DNA from: Closterium sp. NIES-65
Lineage: Eukaryota; Streptophyta; Zygnematophyceae; Desmidiales; Closteriaceae
DNA: 64,000 nt
Assembly: GCA_948144175.1 (NCBI GenBank)
Contig: CANXME010002583.1
Location: 62,001-126,000 of the forward strand
Direction of reading: 5' to 3'
Made by a program: the position numbers and the translations under genes. The notes beneath the pieces are model-generated. The model was not told the DNA's origin. It ran no database searches and was given only the letters and a program-made list of their open reading frames with translations. This document shows positions 43,934 to 55,990 of the stretch, piece by piece; position 1 is the first letter of the stretch; each line of letters starts with the position of its first letter.

Positions 43934-46900
43934 ATGGCCGTCACAGCCGGCGGACCGTGCGATGGGGAGCCCGTGCTTTCCGCCCTAGACTTCCTAACGC
44001 GGGGCAAGCAGATCGCTTCTGCTGCCCCTCCGATTGCGTCGACCTCTGCTGCGGTACCTTTGCCCAACTCGGAAAATGGCGATCAACACGTGCCAGCAAC
44101 GACTACCCCAACAACGTTGTTATCCCCCCCGCTCCCTGACGAATGTGCAAATAAGAGCATCCCTCCAGTGTCGGTCGCTACAACCTCTCGCAGTGCTAAC
44201 CCCGTCTTGCCTGACAGATCTATGAAGAAGCGGTATAAACAGCGTGTTCTCACCGTCTGCCGTCCGGGCGGTCCGACTCAGCCAGCACCGTCAGTTCTTC
44301 CGCGCCCCGTGGAACCAGAACCTGAACCCGCGAGTGAAGACTTCGAAGACCCGAAGGGCAAGCAACTGTCGGTTGAGGAGCTTCAGTTGAAGTGCAAGCA
44401 GCAGTGGCAGCGGTATTTTCCTTGGCTCCTCATCTCCGAAAACAAGGCAGGCCGCCCGTGCATGCGCTGCAGCGTCTGCATGGTCTTCGGTGACCCGAAC
44501 TACAAATACGGGCGTAACGGCGATGGCGGCATCGACATCCAGAAGCAGACGATGCGCAAGCATCACCACAGTCTGAAACACGAGGCCGCGGTCTTGAGGA
44601 AGGAGGAGCGCGACGGCGTCAAGAAAGTGCAGAAGTCAATTGCTGACTTCCACCGTGGGGACGCTGATGTCAAGCGTATTGCTCGGTTGATGGCTATCGT
44701 GCTATTCATTTGCAAGTCTGATGCTCCCATTGTTCTTTTCGTGGCTTTGGTTCAATTCATGGCAGAGCAGGGGACACCGGATTTGCCCCTGAAGGAGAAC
44801 GGGACGTACTACAGCGAGTAAGTGTCCCGTTTTACTCATCTTTTTATTGTTATTTGGTTACGAGTCTAACGAGTATCAACCCGTGGTGTCTCAGGTACGG
44901 CTTCGCACAACTGGTCGAGACCATGGTGTGCTACCTCAAGTCCCGCCAGCTGAAGCACATCCGCGACAGTCCGTACCTTGGCATCCAGCTAGACGAGAGC
45001 ACCGACCGACGGCGGGGGAAGCACATGATCGTCTATTTGACGTTCATGCGTGACAACGCACCCGTGACGGAGTTCTTCGCCTTGCTCAGTGTGGAGCAGT
45101 GTGACGCCGCGTCACTCACCACAGTGCTCCTGACGCATCTGGAGAGTACCGGCATCGACCTACAGCGCCTCACCGGTATGAGCACTGATGGTGCTTCCGT
45201 CATGCTTGGACAGCACAACGGAGTCACCGCGCGCCTGAAAGTCAAGGTTCCTCACCTTGTGTCGTCTCACTGCATCGCGCACAGGTAGGCGTTGTTACTG
45301 CGCGTTTCCTGCCTACTTAAAAAAAAAAAACCCGTGCTAATGTTACCATCTGCTGTCTTGCAGGGAGGCCTTGGCGGCCAAGGATGCTGCCGCCAAGCAT
45401 CCTGACTTCAGCGTCGTGGACAAGGTGGTCCGCGCCGTGGCTGAGAACCTCGGTCGTTCCTGTGTTAACCACGCCCGGTTTCAAGAGCTTCAGGAGGTCA
45501 TTTGCGAGACCCAGCTTGAAGTTCAAGGCATCAAGGACGTCAGGTGGTTGTCGCGTGGTGACGCCATCCAGCGCCTGGTGAAGGTTTTTCCTGCTGCAGT
45601 CATGGTGTTGCACGAAACAAACAAGAAGATGTATCACGTCGTCACGAGCTATAAGTTCCATTTCCTGTTGTTCTTCCTTTCTGACGTCTTGAAGGAGCTC
45701 AACCTGCTAAGCCTGAAGTTTCAGCGGCGTCAGGTAAGCAGTTTCCCGAGTTACACGTGGCCGGTTTTTTCATTTACAATCTCCTACTAACCATCCTACT
45801 TGTGCACCCCCGTTTACAGGTTGAGGCAACCCATGTGCTGCCGATGGTCCACAACACGACCTTACTGCTGCGCACACGCTACCTCGACTGCGACGACGCG
45901 ATGTTTGGTCAGGGGGGAGACGCGTTGGGCCCGTTCCTTGACAAGCACGCATCTGGGGAGTTCCGCGAGGTCCTCGTTGCTGGCACTGCTTCCGACGGCA
46001 CATCGGTCAGCCATCGATACCGACTGCACGAGGAGAAAATCAAGGGGCAGACGAGCGGTGTGGACCACCAAGCGTGTTTGGTGCTGGCGCGCGAGTTCAT
46101 CACGACCCTGGTCGGCCGGCTCGACTACCGCCTCAAGGACCTGTCAAACCTTGACGGGGCGAAGCTGTTCAAGCAGAGATTCTATCCCAAGAACCAGGCA
46201 AAGCGTGAGCGACGGCTAGGCCAATGGCTCCAGTCTCTGCGCAACATGTTCAAGCGGAAGCCAGATGACCCTGACACTATACCAGGTGCGTTAAATGCCG
46301 GGAATGAGCTGTATGTTTAGCGTTGTCTCCACATGCTTGTCTAAACACTACATGTTCCCATGTTCCCATGTGCACCCCAACCGCAGGCATCAACTGGGCG
46401 AGAGCGCAGCGAGAGCTTGTCACCTTCTCTACCATCCTGGCCACACACCAAGAGGATGTCGGGTGTGCGGAGAGCCTGAAACTCATGCTGTCCTCCCCCG
46501 ACTGGGCGACGTGCTACCCGAACCTCGTCCACCTGTGGATGGCTGTCGCCGTGCTTCCGCTCAGTACCGTCGAGTGCGAGCGCGGCTTCTCACGACAAAA
46601 CATCATCAAGAGTTGGCTTCGCGGGAACCTGTGCGACGCGAAGCTGGGAGAGCTGATGGCTGTGTCGCTCCTTAACTACGACATGGAGTGGCCCGAGTTG
46701 CTGAGGAGGTGGAATGCTTCCAAGAAGCGAAGGCCTGCTAACGATGTGCTGATGGCGTCCGGGGAGAGACAGAGCAAGCGTGCGAGGAAGAGATCGGCCG
46801 CAGCTGCAGCAGCAACAGCTGCACTGGCAGCAGCAGAAGCAGCTGCTCGAGAAGCGGCCCTGGTAGCAGAAGCAGCAAGGATGGATGTTGAGTACCCGTG

Positions 46901-46994
46901 GCTTACCAGGAAAGAACGGGCCACAGTTCCCGTGGGGAGTGAGGATGGTAGTAGTGATAGCAATGAGGACTACGGCTCTAGTGAGTCTGACTAG
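43934..46994 (+). CDS. hAT-family transposase, five exons
   Basis: Exons 43934-44817, 44895-45284, 45364-45733, 45820-46285 and 46387-46994 (TAG) join in phase to 906 codons with GT-AG introns. After a disordered N-terminus, a TTF-type zinc-finger region (CMRCSVC, HHHSLKH) lies at about residues 175-215. The RNase H-like catalytic core follows: LDESTDRRRGKH (first Asp), STDGASVMLG (second Asp), SSHCIAH, and VRWLSRGDAI (the RW motif). The hAT dimerisation region (LSTVECERGFSRQNIIKSWLR) is at about residues 755-780. The C-terminus is Ala-rich, then acidic. It should cut and rejoin the 11-bp ends. No stop or frameshift is seen. The style resembles the ZNF862/C17orf113-like branch. Confidence 0.93.
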
Positions 46995-47201
46995 GTCCTT
47001 AGCTACTGCCTAGGTTGTTTGATAGAATGAGTATAATTGCAGGTAGTGTTCTTGTAGGCTGACTTGGTTTTTTTTTTCGTCTAGTTTATCAGACTAGGAA
47101 AAATATTTCATCTTATACTGCAGACCACACAAATTTCGTCGTCAAAGCCTAAGACGGGGAAAATTTTTTTGAGGGTTTTGTCAGACAGGCCCTAAACCTA
47201 G

Positions 47202-47212
47202 CGAGAACCCTG
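47202..47212 (-). repeat. Right terminal inverted repeat of hAT
   Basis: Complement of 43250-43260; target duplication at 47213-47220. Confidence 0.93.
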
Positions 47213-47220
47213 CCTCAGAG

Positions 47221-47420
47221 TACATGGCTAGCTAGGACCTTTCGTATTCCACTGTATTCCTATATAAGCCCTTGTACCGCATTGTAATAGTTACTTCTAT
47301 CGAGATTCAAATCTCCTTCTACTAACAAAGTCCGTAACCGACATTACCTAGCAATCTTCCGCTGCTACACTCCGTGCGATCAACCTAAGACGATCTTATA
47401 AGACGATTCAGATTATATCA
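47221..47420 (+). repeat. copia-3 5' LTR, part 2
   Basis: Contains the TATA box and the CTAGCTAG stretch that is the empty site of the solo LTR at 61318. Confidence 0.9.
47260..47267 (+). promoter_or_regulatory. TATA box in copia-3 5' LTR
   Basis: CTATATAAGCC; the 3' LTR has the mutated CTAGATAAACC. The hAT lies upstream of it, between distal LTR sequence and the TATA. Confidence 0.55.
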
Positions 47421-47511
47421 TGGTAGGAGAGCCACTCAGGATTCTTCGCATCACCACCTCTGATTCAAATTCAAATTCAAGGTGGTGTTCGGTACGCGCT
47501 CCCGCCGAAAC

Positions 47512-50500
47512 ATGGCTTGAGGATCTGGCGGACAAGCGGCTAACACTGGCGAAGCCCCCGTCAACCCTATCGCGAGCTCCGCGGCAACCACCACCGTCAG
47601 CAATGCGCTTCTGGAGCAACTCATCCAGCGGATCTATACGCTGGAATCAGGAATTCAACAACTGAAGAATGTCAAGCCTGAAACCACTCAGCAACCCGAT
47701 CAACCGGCCGCTCCAACCAAGGAACCGAGCCCAATCACCTTTGATCTCGTGTCAAATTCTGCTGCTCCAACTGTCCCTCATCCAAGTGACAAAGCCGTGC
47801 TCGCAGCTCAGAACAAGTTTGTGACTATCTCCAAGATTCGAACCAGCACCGTGTTTAGTGGGCGTGATTTCTACACCTGGAGTTTCGATCTCGAGCTACT
47901 TCTGCAAAACGCGCAAATCTTCTGCTACTTTGACGGAAGCTACGCTGGCCCCACCAGCGACACTGACGACGCAAAGTCTCAATATTACAACGAGTCACTC
48001 ATGGCATATAGCGTCCTGCTTCGCAACATGGTGCCGACTAAACAACTCGGCATTCGCCCATACAAAACTCACCAAGCTCCCGACATGGCCGCCAGGAACT
48101 ACCTCAACAAAACCTACGAGCCCAAGGACTCCGTGTCCTCCAGCCGCTTGCTCCAGCAACTTATGGAATTCAAAATGGCGCCTGGCGAGAAAGCAAACTC
48201 CTACATCAATCGCTGCCGAAGCGTCCGCGATCAACTTCTGAAGCTCGGAAACACCATCTCCGAGGACATGTTCGTCACCATCGTGCTTCGAGGGCTGGGA
48301 CCACACTGGAATCCCTGTAAGGCGCTTCTTTGCCAACAAGGGATCATTTCCGAAGCACACCTCTGCGCTACGCTCCTACATGAGCGAGACATGGACTTCA
48401 ACCAAGAAAAGGGAGCGCGCCGCGAACAAATCGCCTTTTATTCCAATCGCGACCAACGGAGGAATCGCGACACGTGGCCACGACAATACTACTGCAAGAA
48501 CTGCAAAGCCTTCGGTCACTCCACCGAACGATGCCGATCCAGACCACGACACGACTCCGCGCCGCGCAACAACTCTGCCTATGGTCCCGACCACATGCGC
48601 CAGGCAAACCGACCGTCCTCGGACCATCGGTCTGCCCCGCGCCCGTCGCCACAGTCTGACATCCAACGTGCACCAAAAAACAACAATACAGTTCGCCATG
48701 TCATGGGCAACATGGCGATGCGCATTCCTCGTCGCACTCGCCGCACCAATCGGCGACATCTGCGATATGTCTCTCCTCCCCCACCAGGAAACGAGGTCCA
48801 ATTTAACGGCTACAACAACCCGTTTACGCAAGATGGAGAATTCGTCTCCGACGAATACGAACAAGACTGGGACTTGCCGATACCTCTGCTGGAGTCGCCG
48901 CCGCAAGACGAATACTTCCTCGATTCGCCATCAATCACCAGCTATTTCTACGGTCACCGTATCGACACTCGCCCCGTGGACAACTACCGTGCTGCTGGTG
49001 ATCGGCGCATTCCGTTCCGCAACACACAAAATCTAGCACTCTCGGCCCCCCTTTCCGCACCAACTCCCACAACACATGGTACATCGACAGCTGCTGCGGG
49101 CAGCACATGGTGGGGTCCAAGCGCTACATCTCCAATGCCAGCGCCATCCTGCAACCCACAATCGTCACGGTGGCCAACAATCAGCAGCTCCAAGCACGAG
49201 CATGCGGTATCGTCGTTCTCAAAGCACACGACAGCGACATTCATATCACGCTCAACGACGTTCTTATCGTACGTGACCTCCAATACAATCTCCTGTCCTA
49301 TAATCAACTCTTGCAAACTGGAGTGCTCATGACGACTGACCTTGATTCGCACGACATCCTCATGCACTGGAAAGGCTACAACACCTTCAATAGCGAACCG
49401 CGCTAAATCGGCAGAGCCCATTCCAAAGACGGCGTTTACATACTCGACTTTGACATCCCAGACTGCAGCGCTGACTCATGGGATCTCATCGACCTACAAC
49501 CCCAAGACATCGTGTGGAATCGCAAACCCACGCACCCAGAGGGTCGCCCTTGGATCAAGCATCACGCTCACCCAAGAGCGATCGATCTGCACGCACCTGG
49601 ACCTGATGGTCTTTGCCGCAACTGCCGCACCCCAACAGCCTCCTCAACAGACAGAACAGACGGGACTCCTCCTCCTCCACGCCGCGACGAAGGAGAATCC
49701 TCTGCTGCAGCAGCGCGACGTCTCGTAGCCACAGCAGCACAAGAGGAAGCTGGACCAATCACTCAGCCCCCAGGCATGGACATTGTTGAGGAAGCAGAGT
49801 GGCAAACCCCTCGCCCAACTGGGATGCGCGACGGAGAGCTCGCTGCAGCACTCACCATATTTCAGCCGCGTAAATCACGCACTGACCCCACAGTTCACGA
49901 TCGCCTTGATCTCCTCACACGATACATGACGGTGACAACAACCCTCTCCCAATGACCTGGGAAACCTACCACGTCCAACACCCCTGGTCCCGTCGCACCA
50001 TGACCACCGAGGAGTTTCAACGACATGAAGAAGAAGAAAGGCGTCGCAGGGCGGACGAAGAAGCAAAAGTGGCAGCAGTTGCAACAGCTGGAGGATGGGG
50101 AAGCGGAACTGGAGCAGCAGCATGGGGAAGCGGAACCAGCGCACCAGGATGGGGGGAGCATACACCGCCAACAATGGAGGAAGAAGAACCCATCGAGGAA
50201 GTCATCGCCCGCGCTGAACAAGAAGCAACAGCAGAGGCAAGGGGACCATATGGTTCACTACGTCCCCTTGGCATCCCCCCAGGCACCGCACCACAAACTG
50301 ACTCCTGGGGATCTCTTACCATTCCTTAACACTCCTCCCCAGACTCCACAGACTCCCGACCCCCCACAGACCGTGACACCATACTGCCCTACCGCACTTA
50401 TCCCCACAGCCCACTCCACACTGAGTCCACCCCCATCGGTCCCTCAGACTCACCTGCTCCAAGCCCTCCAGCAATTTTTGCCTTCCCACCTCACTGCATG

Positions 50501-53500
50501 CCACGTCCTGACCAGAAGACATAGTAGACACGGATGATGGCCCAACACCTCTCGCTACCATCACAACAATCACTCCAACTCCCATAGCCCGCAAACTAAT
50601 TCTTGCCCTTGGACTCTCCATCTCACCACAGCCCATCCCACAGCCCACAGACCGTTCCACTGCCGACCTCATCGCCTTCTACACACGCTCACCTGCCCTG
50701 CGTACTCAGCCTGACTTTTGGCACAAACGCCTCAGTCACCCCTCTCAGGAAGTACTCAACAACTGCATTCGCGGACAATATTTTTTTCCAGGCACTCTCC
50801 TTCGCCCAGATGGCACTCCAGTTCCCATCAACACCACTTGCCGCACTGAGTGGGACATCTGCCTTGAAGCAGCTTTCACACACCAGCCCTTCAAACTCCT
50901 TGAACCAGGGACCAACCGCTACAAAAAGACTTGAGAATGTCTACAGCGACTTTCTCGTGCTCACCAAAACAGGTCTCAACAGCGAAGAATACACTTTCAC
51001 CTTCATCAACGCTCACTCCCGCTTCATCTGGGTGGCCAACGTCTCACACAGGAGCAAGGCGTATGACATCTTCAAGGTCTGGCATGCCAATGCGGAGACC
51101 CAATCCGGCTGCACCCTAAAGATCTGGCAGACTGATTGCGCAACCGAATTCAAGAGCGACAAAATGCAAGCATACATGGAGGACAAGGGCATCGTCCACA
51201 AGCTCTCCCTTCCCTACGCACACCACCAGCAAGGAGTCGCGGAATGCACCAACCGCACCCTCATGACCAAGTTTCGCGCCCTTTTGCAGCAGAGCGACGT
51301 CGACGCGAAGTACTAGCCTTACGCCATGCATCACACTGTCCGTTTGCACAACCTGCTCAGCACCATTGCCAACACCGACAACCTCTCGCCTCACCTCAAA
51401 TTCACCGGCGAGCAAGGTGACGTCTCCATGCTCCGCGTCTGGGGGTGCATGGTGCAGTACCGCCCTGCAGCAACAACCACGTGGAAGTTCGAACGTCGCG
51501 CCCGCTGGGGTGTGCACCTCGGCATCAGCTTCGAACACCATGCCTGGAACATCCTCGGCCATGACACCTCACAAATCGTCGCGGTGCGCGACGTCATCTT
51601 CTACGAAGATCTCTCCATCCGCCAGTTTCAGTGCGACCGACATGCTGATCGTGTCCACAGCGAACGCAGCATCGCGGAATACGAGCGCCCGCCTTGCAGC
51701 TTCGCTACACCTGAAGACGAAGCCGCGGCAGCCCTCGCGGACTGGGATCCCACTGATCCCCACCCTGGCCCTCGCCCCTGGAGCGACGACGACGAAGACG
51801 AGGACAGAGCTCCTCTCAACTCCTCCTCGTGACTCTCTCCTCAGTCCCACACCCACCACCGGCAACAACTCTGATGACGACGTGGTGGAAGTCACCAGCG
51901 ACCAGCGCCACAGCCCCGGGATTTCCGGCCTGCACATCCTCGGCCTCCACACCGCTGTGTCTCGCCCGCCCAAAGCCGTTGAACCCAAAACCCCGCGTCA
52001 AGCTCTCACCGGCCCCTACGCAAAGGAGTGGTGAGCTGCGATGGACGCTGAAGTCGAAGCGCTAGAAGCTCGTGATACCTGGTCCTCGCTGACCGAGCTG
52101 CCTTGAAGGGGAGACGCGTCCTCTCGGGGAAATGGGTCTTCCGTGTCAAAACCACCGCCGACGGCACTATCGAACGTTTCAAGGCCCGTTGGGTTGTTCG
52201 CGGGTTTGACCAACGACACAGCGTTGACTTTGATCAAACCTTCGCCCCTGTCAGCAGACACACCTCCGTTCGCATCCTCTTCGCCATCGCAGCAACAAAG
52301 CATCTCCCCCTCCATCAAATCGACTTAAAAAACGCCTTCCTCTACGCCCCCATGGATGCCCTCATCTTCGTCGAGCAACCTCACACCTACGGCGACGGAA
52401 ACGATCGCTTGTGTCAACTCCACAAATTGCTCTACGGCATCAAACTGGCGCCACGCCTCTGGCAATAGTACCTCCACCAAATTCTGCTCGACATCGGTTT
52501 CATCCAGCTGCCTCACGACCCTGGCATGTACCGTCTTCACTACCGCGGGGACTACATCCTCCTCACGGCATACGTTGACGATCTCCTCTACACCGGCACC
52601 AGCACCGACCTCCTCGCTCAGTTTGAGAAGAACCTTAGCAACTGCGTCGAAATCACCAGCGCCGACCAAGTCATCCAGTTCCTGGGTCTCAACATCTCCT
52701 ACTCTGCTGACGCCATTCACCTCTCCGCCTCCAAGTACGTTGAGACACTCGCAACCAAGTTCAATATCAAACCAGCCAACCTCTCGACTCCTTACCGCAA
52801 CCCGGCCACCCCGCATCTTCTCAACACCACCCATCTCAACCCATCTGGTCATCAGTTGTACCAGCAACAACTCGGCTGTCTGCTCTTTGCCGCAATCACC
52901 TGCAGGCCAGACTTGTCCTACATCTCGAGCGAACTCACTCAGTATGCCAAGCGGCCTGAATGGGAGCACATGCTGGATTTACAGCGCACTCTGCAGTACT
53001 TCATCTCCACACCGCACATTGGCCTAACCTACTCAACTCTCACGACCCGCTCCTTCAACCTCGTTGGCTACGTGGACGCAGATCACACCGCCGACCCTGC
53101 AAATCGACGGTCTCGAACCAGATTCCTCTTTTGTCTCGAGCCCACTGGCTCAATTTCCTGGAATTCGCAGAAGCAAGAAATGGTGGCGCTCTCCTCCGCT
53201 GAAGGCGAATTCATCGCCGCCACGTCAGCCGTTCACGAAGGCCTTCACCTTCAGGAGCTGCTCTAAGAGGCAAATATTGCGACATCCGCAAGCTTCAAAC
53301 TTCATTGCGACAACCAAAGCGCCATAAGAACCGCGAACAAGCCTGGCTTCGTCAACCGCATCTAGCACATCGCACTCCGCTACTTCTTCGTCAAAGATGA
53401 AGTTGACAAAGGCAAAGTCATCTTGACTTATTACCCCACTGGTGACATGGCAGCTGACTTCCTCACCAAGAAGCTGCCACGTCAGCAGTATCATCAGGAG

Positions 53501-53540
53501 CGGAAACATCTGCGATATAACCAAGCGCGTCAAGACCTCG
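47512..53540 (+). pseudogene. copia-3 gag-pol, many lesions
   Basis: ATG 47512 is followed by TGA at 47518. The Gag frame is then open to 49332 with a CX2CX4HX4C knuckle (CKNCKAFGHSTERC near 48492). Coding moves to another frame for the protease (about 49075-49406), where DSGAS has become DSCCG. A Glu/Arg- and Pro-rich stretch of about 1.2 kb separates it from the GAG-pre-integrase (HKRLSHPS near 50720). The integrase (TDCATEF; GVAECTNRT) is cut by TAG 51314. RT resumes near 52100 with TAG 52466 and YVDD near 52571. RNase H is followed by TAA 53264 and TAG 53362. Several stops sit where Trp or Gln codons are expected, as C-to-T deamination would give. Confidence 0.85.
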
Positions 53541-53562
53541 CTCCTCCAGGAATGAATGGGAG

Positions 53563-53777
53563 TGTTACGATATGGAATAGTTGAATAAACATTCCTGGGT
53601 GACAAACTCTTAGCGCGAAGATGACTGCAGCAAGGACGAAAGACCAAGCGACGAGACAGTTATCGAGGCAGTTACAAGCGAGAAGAATTTGAAGTGCAAA
53701 GCGCGGGAAATGTTCAAACGGTTACCGGACCACGTACGGTTGCCGAACCGCATGGTTGCAATGCTGCATGTAGATTA
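53563..53777 (+). repeat. copia-3 3' LTR, part 1
   Basis: Up to GATTA (53773-53777), the target duplication of copia-4. Confidence 0.9.
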
Positions 53778-53908
53778 TGTCAGAACATATAGCTTGCTTA
53801 TTTGTGTAGGCTATAGTGGGGTATCCCATAGGGGGTACAACCCAATTAGGGTTTCCTATTTGTACTCACTTCGTTCATACTCATTTCATTCTCGTTCAAT
53901 TCTTCTCA
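53778..53908 (+). repeat. copia-4 5' LTR
   Basis: 131 bp, TGTCAGAACATA to TTCTTCTCA. Confidence 0.95.
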
Positions 53909-53924
53909 TGGAATCAGAGCAGGT
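53909..53924 (+). promoter_or_regulatory. copia-4 primer binding site
   Basis: TGGAATCAGAGCAGGT directly after the LTR; close to initiator tRNA-Met type. Confidence 0.75.
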
Positions 53925-54034
53925 CCCCTCCTAGGGACTGTTCCTAGGGCCCACCGAAGCGCGCCCCGAGGCGCGCGTTCTTTTTTTAGCAACCCTGCGT
54001 GTCGCCCCTACCGTCGCGCTCCCGCCGCTCCCTC

Positions 54035-54870
54035 CTCTTACGGCCGCCCGCCCTAGTGCCCTGACGGCCGCCCGCCCTAGCGCCCTGACGGCCGCCCGCC
54101 CTAGCGCCCGAGCGCCTACCGCCCTAGCGCCCTGACGGCCGCCCGCCCTAGCGCCGTGACGGCCGCCCGCCCCAGCGCCCGAGCGCCGCCCGCCCTAGCG
54201 CCCGAGCGCCGCCCGCCCTAGCGCCCGAGCGCCGCCCGCCCTAGCGCCCGAGCGCCGCCCGCCCTAGAGCCCTGACGGCCGCCCGCCCTAGCGCCCGAGC
54301 GCCGCTCGCCCTAGCGCCCTGACGGCCGCCCGCCCTAGCGCCCGTGCACCACTCGCCCTAGCGCCCTGACGGCCGCCCGCCCTAGCGCCCGAACGCAGCC
54401 CGCCCTAGCGCCCTGACGGCCGCCCGCCCTAGCGCCCTGACGGCCGGCCGCCCGCCCTAGCGCCCAAGCGCCGACCGCCCTTTCGCCCTTACGGCCGCCC
54501 GCCCGAACGCCTGAGCGCCGCCCGTCGTCGCCCCAACGCCCTAGCGCCCGACGCCCGCGAGCCGCCCGTCGCAGCCGCCCGTGAGCTCCCTGAGCCGCCC
54601 GCGCCGCCGTCCCTGAGCCGCCTGTGCAGCCGCCCGCGAGCCGCCAGCGAGCCGCCCGTCGCGACACCAGCGCCGCACGAGCCGCCCGTACAGCCGAGCA
54701 GCCCGAGCCGCCCGAGCCGCCCGCGCCGCCCCAGCAACCCGAGCCGCCCGAGCCGCCCGAGCCGCCCGAGCCGCCCGAGCCGCCCGAGCCGCCCGAGCCG
54801 CCCGCGCCGCCCCAGCCGCCCGAGCCGCCCGAGCCGCCCGAGCCGCCCGCGCCGCCCCAGCAACCCGAGC
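54035..54870 (+). repeat. Minisatellite leader of copia-4
   Basis: Zone 1 (about 54040-54540) is built of GCCCGCCCTAGCGCC plus CGAGCGCC or CTGACGGCC; zone 2 (about 54660-54865) of the 9-mer GAGCCGCCC. Unlike the copia-2 leader in unit sequence, but in the same position. Confidence 0.88.
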
Positions 54871-55763
54871 CGTGCCGCTGTTCCTGAGTTGTGTTCCTCT
54901 GCTGCTGACCTACCCGACTCTCCCAGCCCGGTGAGACTTTCAGCTGCTGCCATGGCCACCCCCAATGTTCTTACTTTTGACGCTGAGGGGAGGGCCATTG
55001 ACTTTGCCGTCTGGATTGAAGACCTGCAGCTGTACTTACTGTGTGATGCGATAGATGAGGTCTCTCTCTTTGACTTTGTCTCTCGCGCTGTCCCTGCCCC
55101 ACCTGCTGATGCTGACTCTGCCGTTCGCTCCAAGTGGGCGACCCGCGATGCTGCTGCACGTCTTGCTGTGCGTCGCCACCTCCCTTCCTCTGAGCGTGCC
55201 CACTTTAGTCAGTGCAAGACCGCTCAGGCCTTGTACAACGCTGTAGTTGCACGCTACTCCTCCCCTTCCTCCGCTACCCTTAGCCGCCTCATGCTACCGT
55301 TTCTCTTCCCTGACCTCGCCTCCTTTCCCACTGTTGCTGACCTCGTTACCCACCTCCGTGCTAGTGACACCCGCTACCGCGCTGCCCTTCCTGCTGAGTT
55401 CCGCGCTGCGAACCCTCCTCCCATGTACATCACTCTCTACTTTCTCGTCACCCGTCTCCCTGAGTCCCTTCGTGTCGTTAGGGACCAGTTTCTCTCTGTC
55501 TGTCCCACCACTCTCACTGTCGACCTCCTTGAGGAGTCCCTGCTAGCGGCTGAGAAGAGTATTGTCGCTGTAGGGGCCTCTCGGGGTGACCCTCGCACCC
55601 CCATCTTTGAGGGGTGTGGTCCTTCCCCCCTGCTGCCCTCTGTCGCCTCTGCCGCTGCGGCCGACCTCACTGGTTTTGAGTCGATCGGCGCGGCGTCTGC
55701 CCCCAGCAGCAGACGCCGCTCTGGCAAGGGCAAAGGGGGCAAGGGAGCGGGTGGAGCTAGAGG

Positions 55764-55990
55764 GGGCGGTGGAGGAGGCGGTGGGGGTGGCGGGGGGAGT
55801 GGGGGTGGCGGTGGGGGTGGTGGCGGGAGTGGAGGTACTGGTGGCGGCGGTGGAGGCGGAGGTGGCGGCGGCGGTGGTAGCGGAGGAGGCGGTGGGAGCG
55901 GTGGGAGCGACGGTCCTGGTGGGGGAGGTGGCGGTGGAGACGGGGGTGGCGGTGGAGGCGGGGGTGGCGGTGGAGGCGGGGGTCGGAGTG
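55764..55990 (+). repeat. Poly-glycine coding tract in copia-4 gag
   Basis: GGN triplets encode about 75 residues, mostly Gly with some Ser, Thr and Asp. Confidence 0.9.

Larger units (their letters stand above)
43250..47212 (+). mobile_element. hAT DNA transposon, apparently intact
   Basis: Inverted ends CAGGGTTCTCG (43250-43260) and CGAGAACCCTG (47202-47212); 8-bp duplication CCTCAGAG on both sides, as hAT elements make. The empty site is present in the 3' LTR of copia-3 near 61290-61305. The interior holds a complete five-exon transposase. A palindrome TCAGACC-AATTT-GGTCTGA begins 14 bases inside the left end, and TCAGAC/GTCTGA words recur in both subterminal regions, where hAT transposases usually bind. 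Confidence 0.95.

Noticed and set aside
53925..54870. Pro/Arg/Leu/Gly-repeat proteins in the leaders of the copia elements
   Set aside because: Open frames in several phases arise from GC-rich tandem repeats; unit sequence differs between elements and no frame is conserved.
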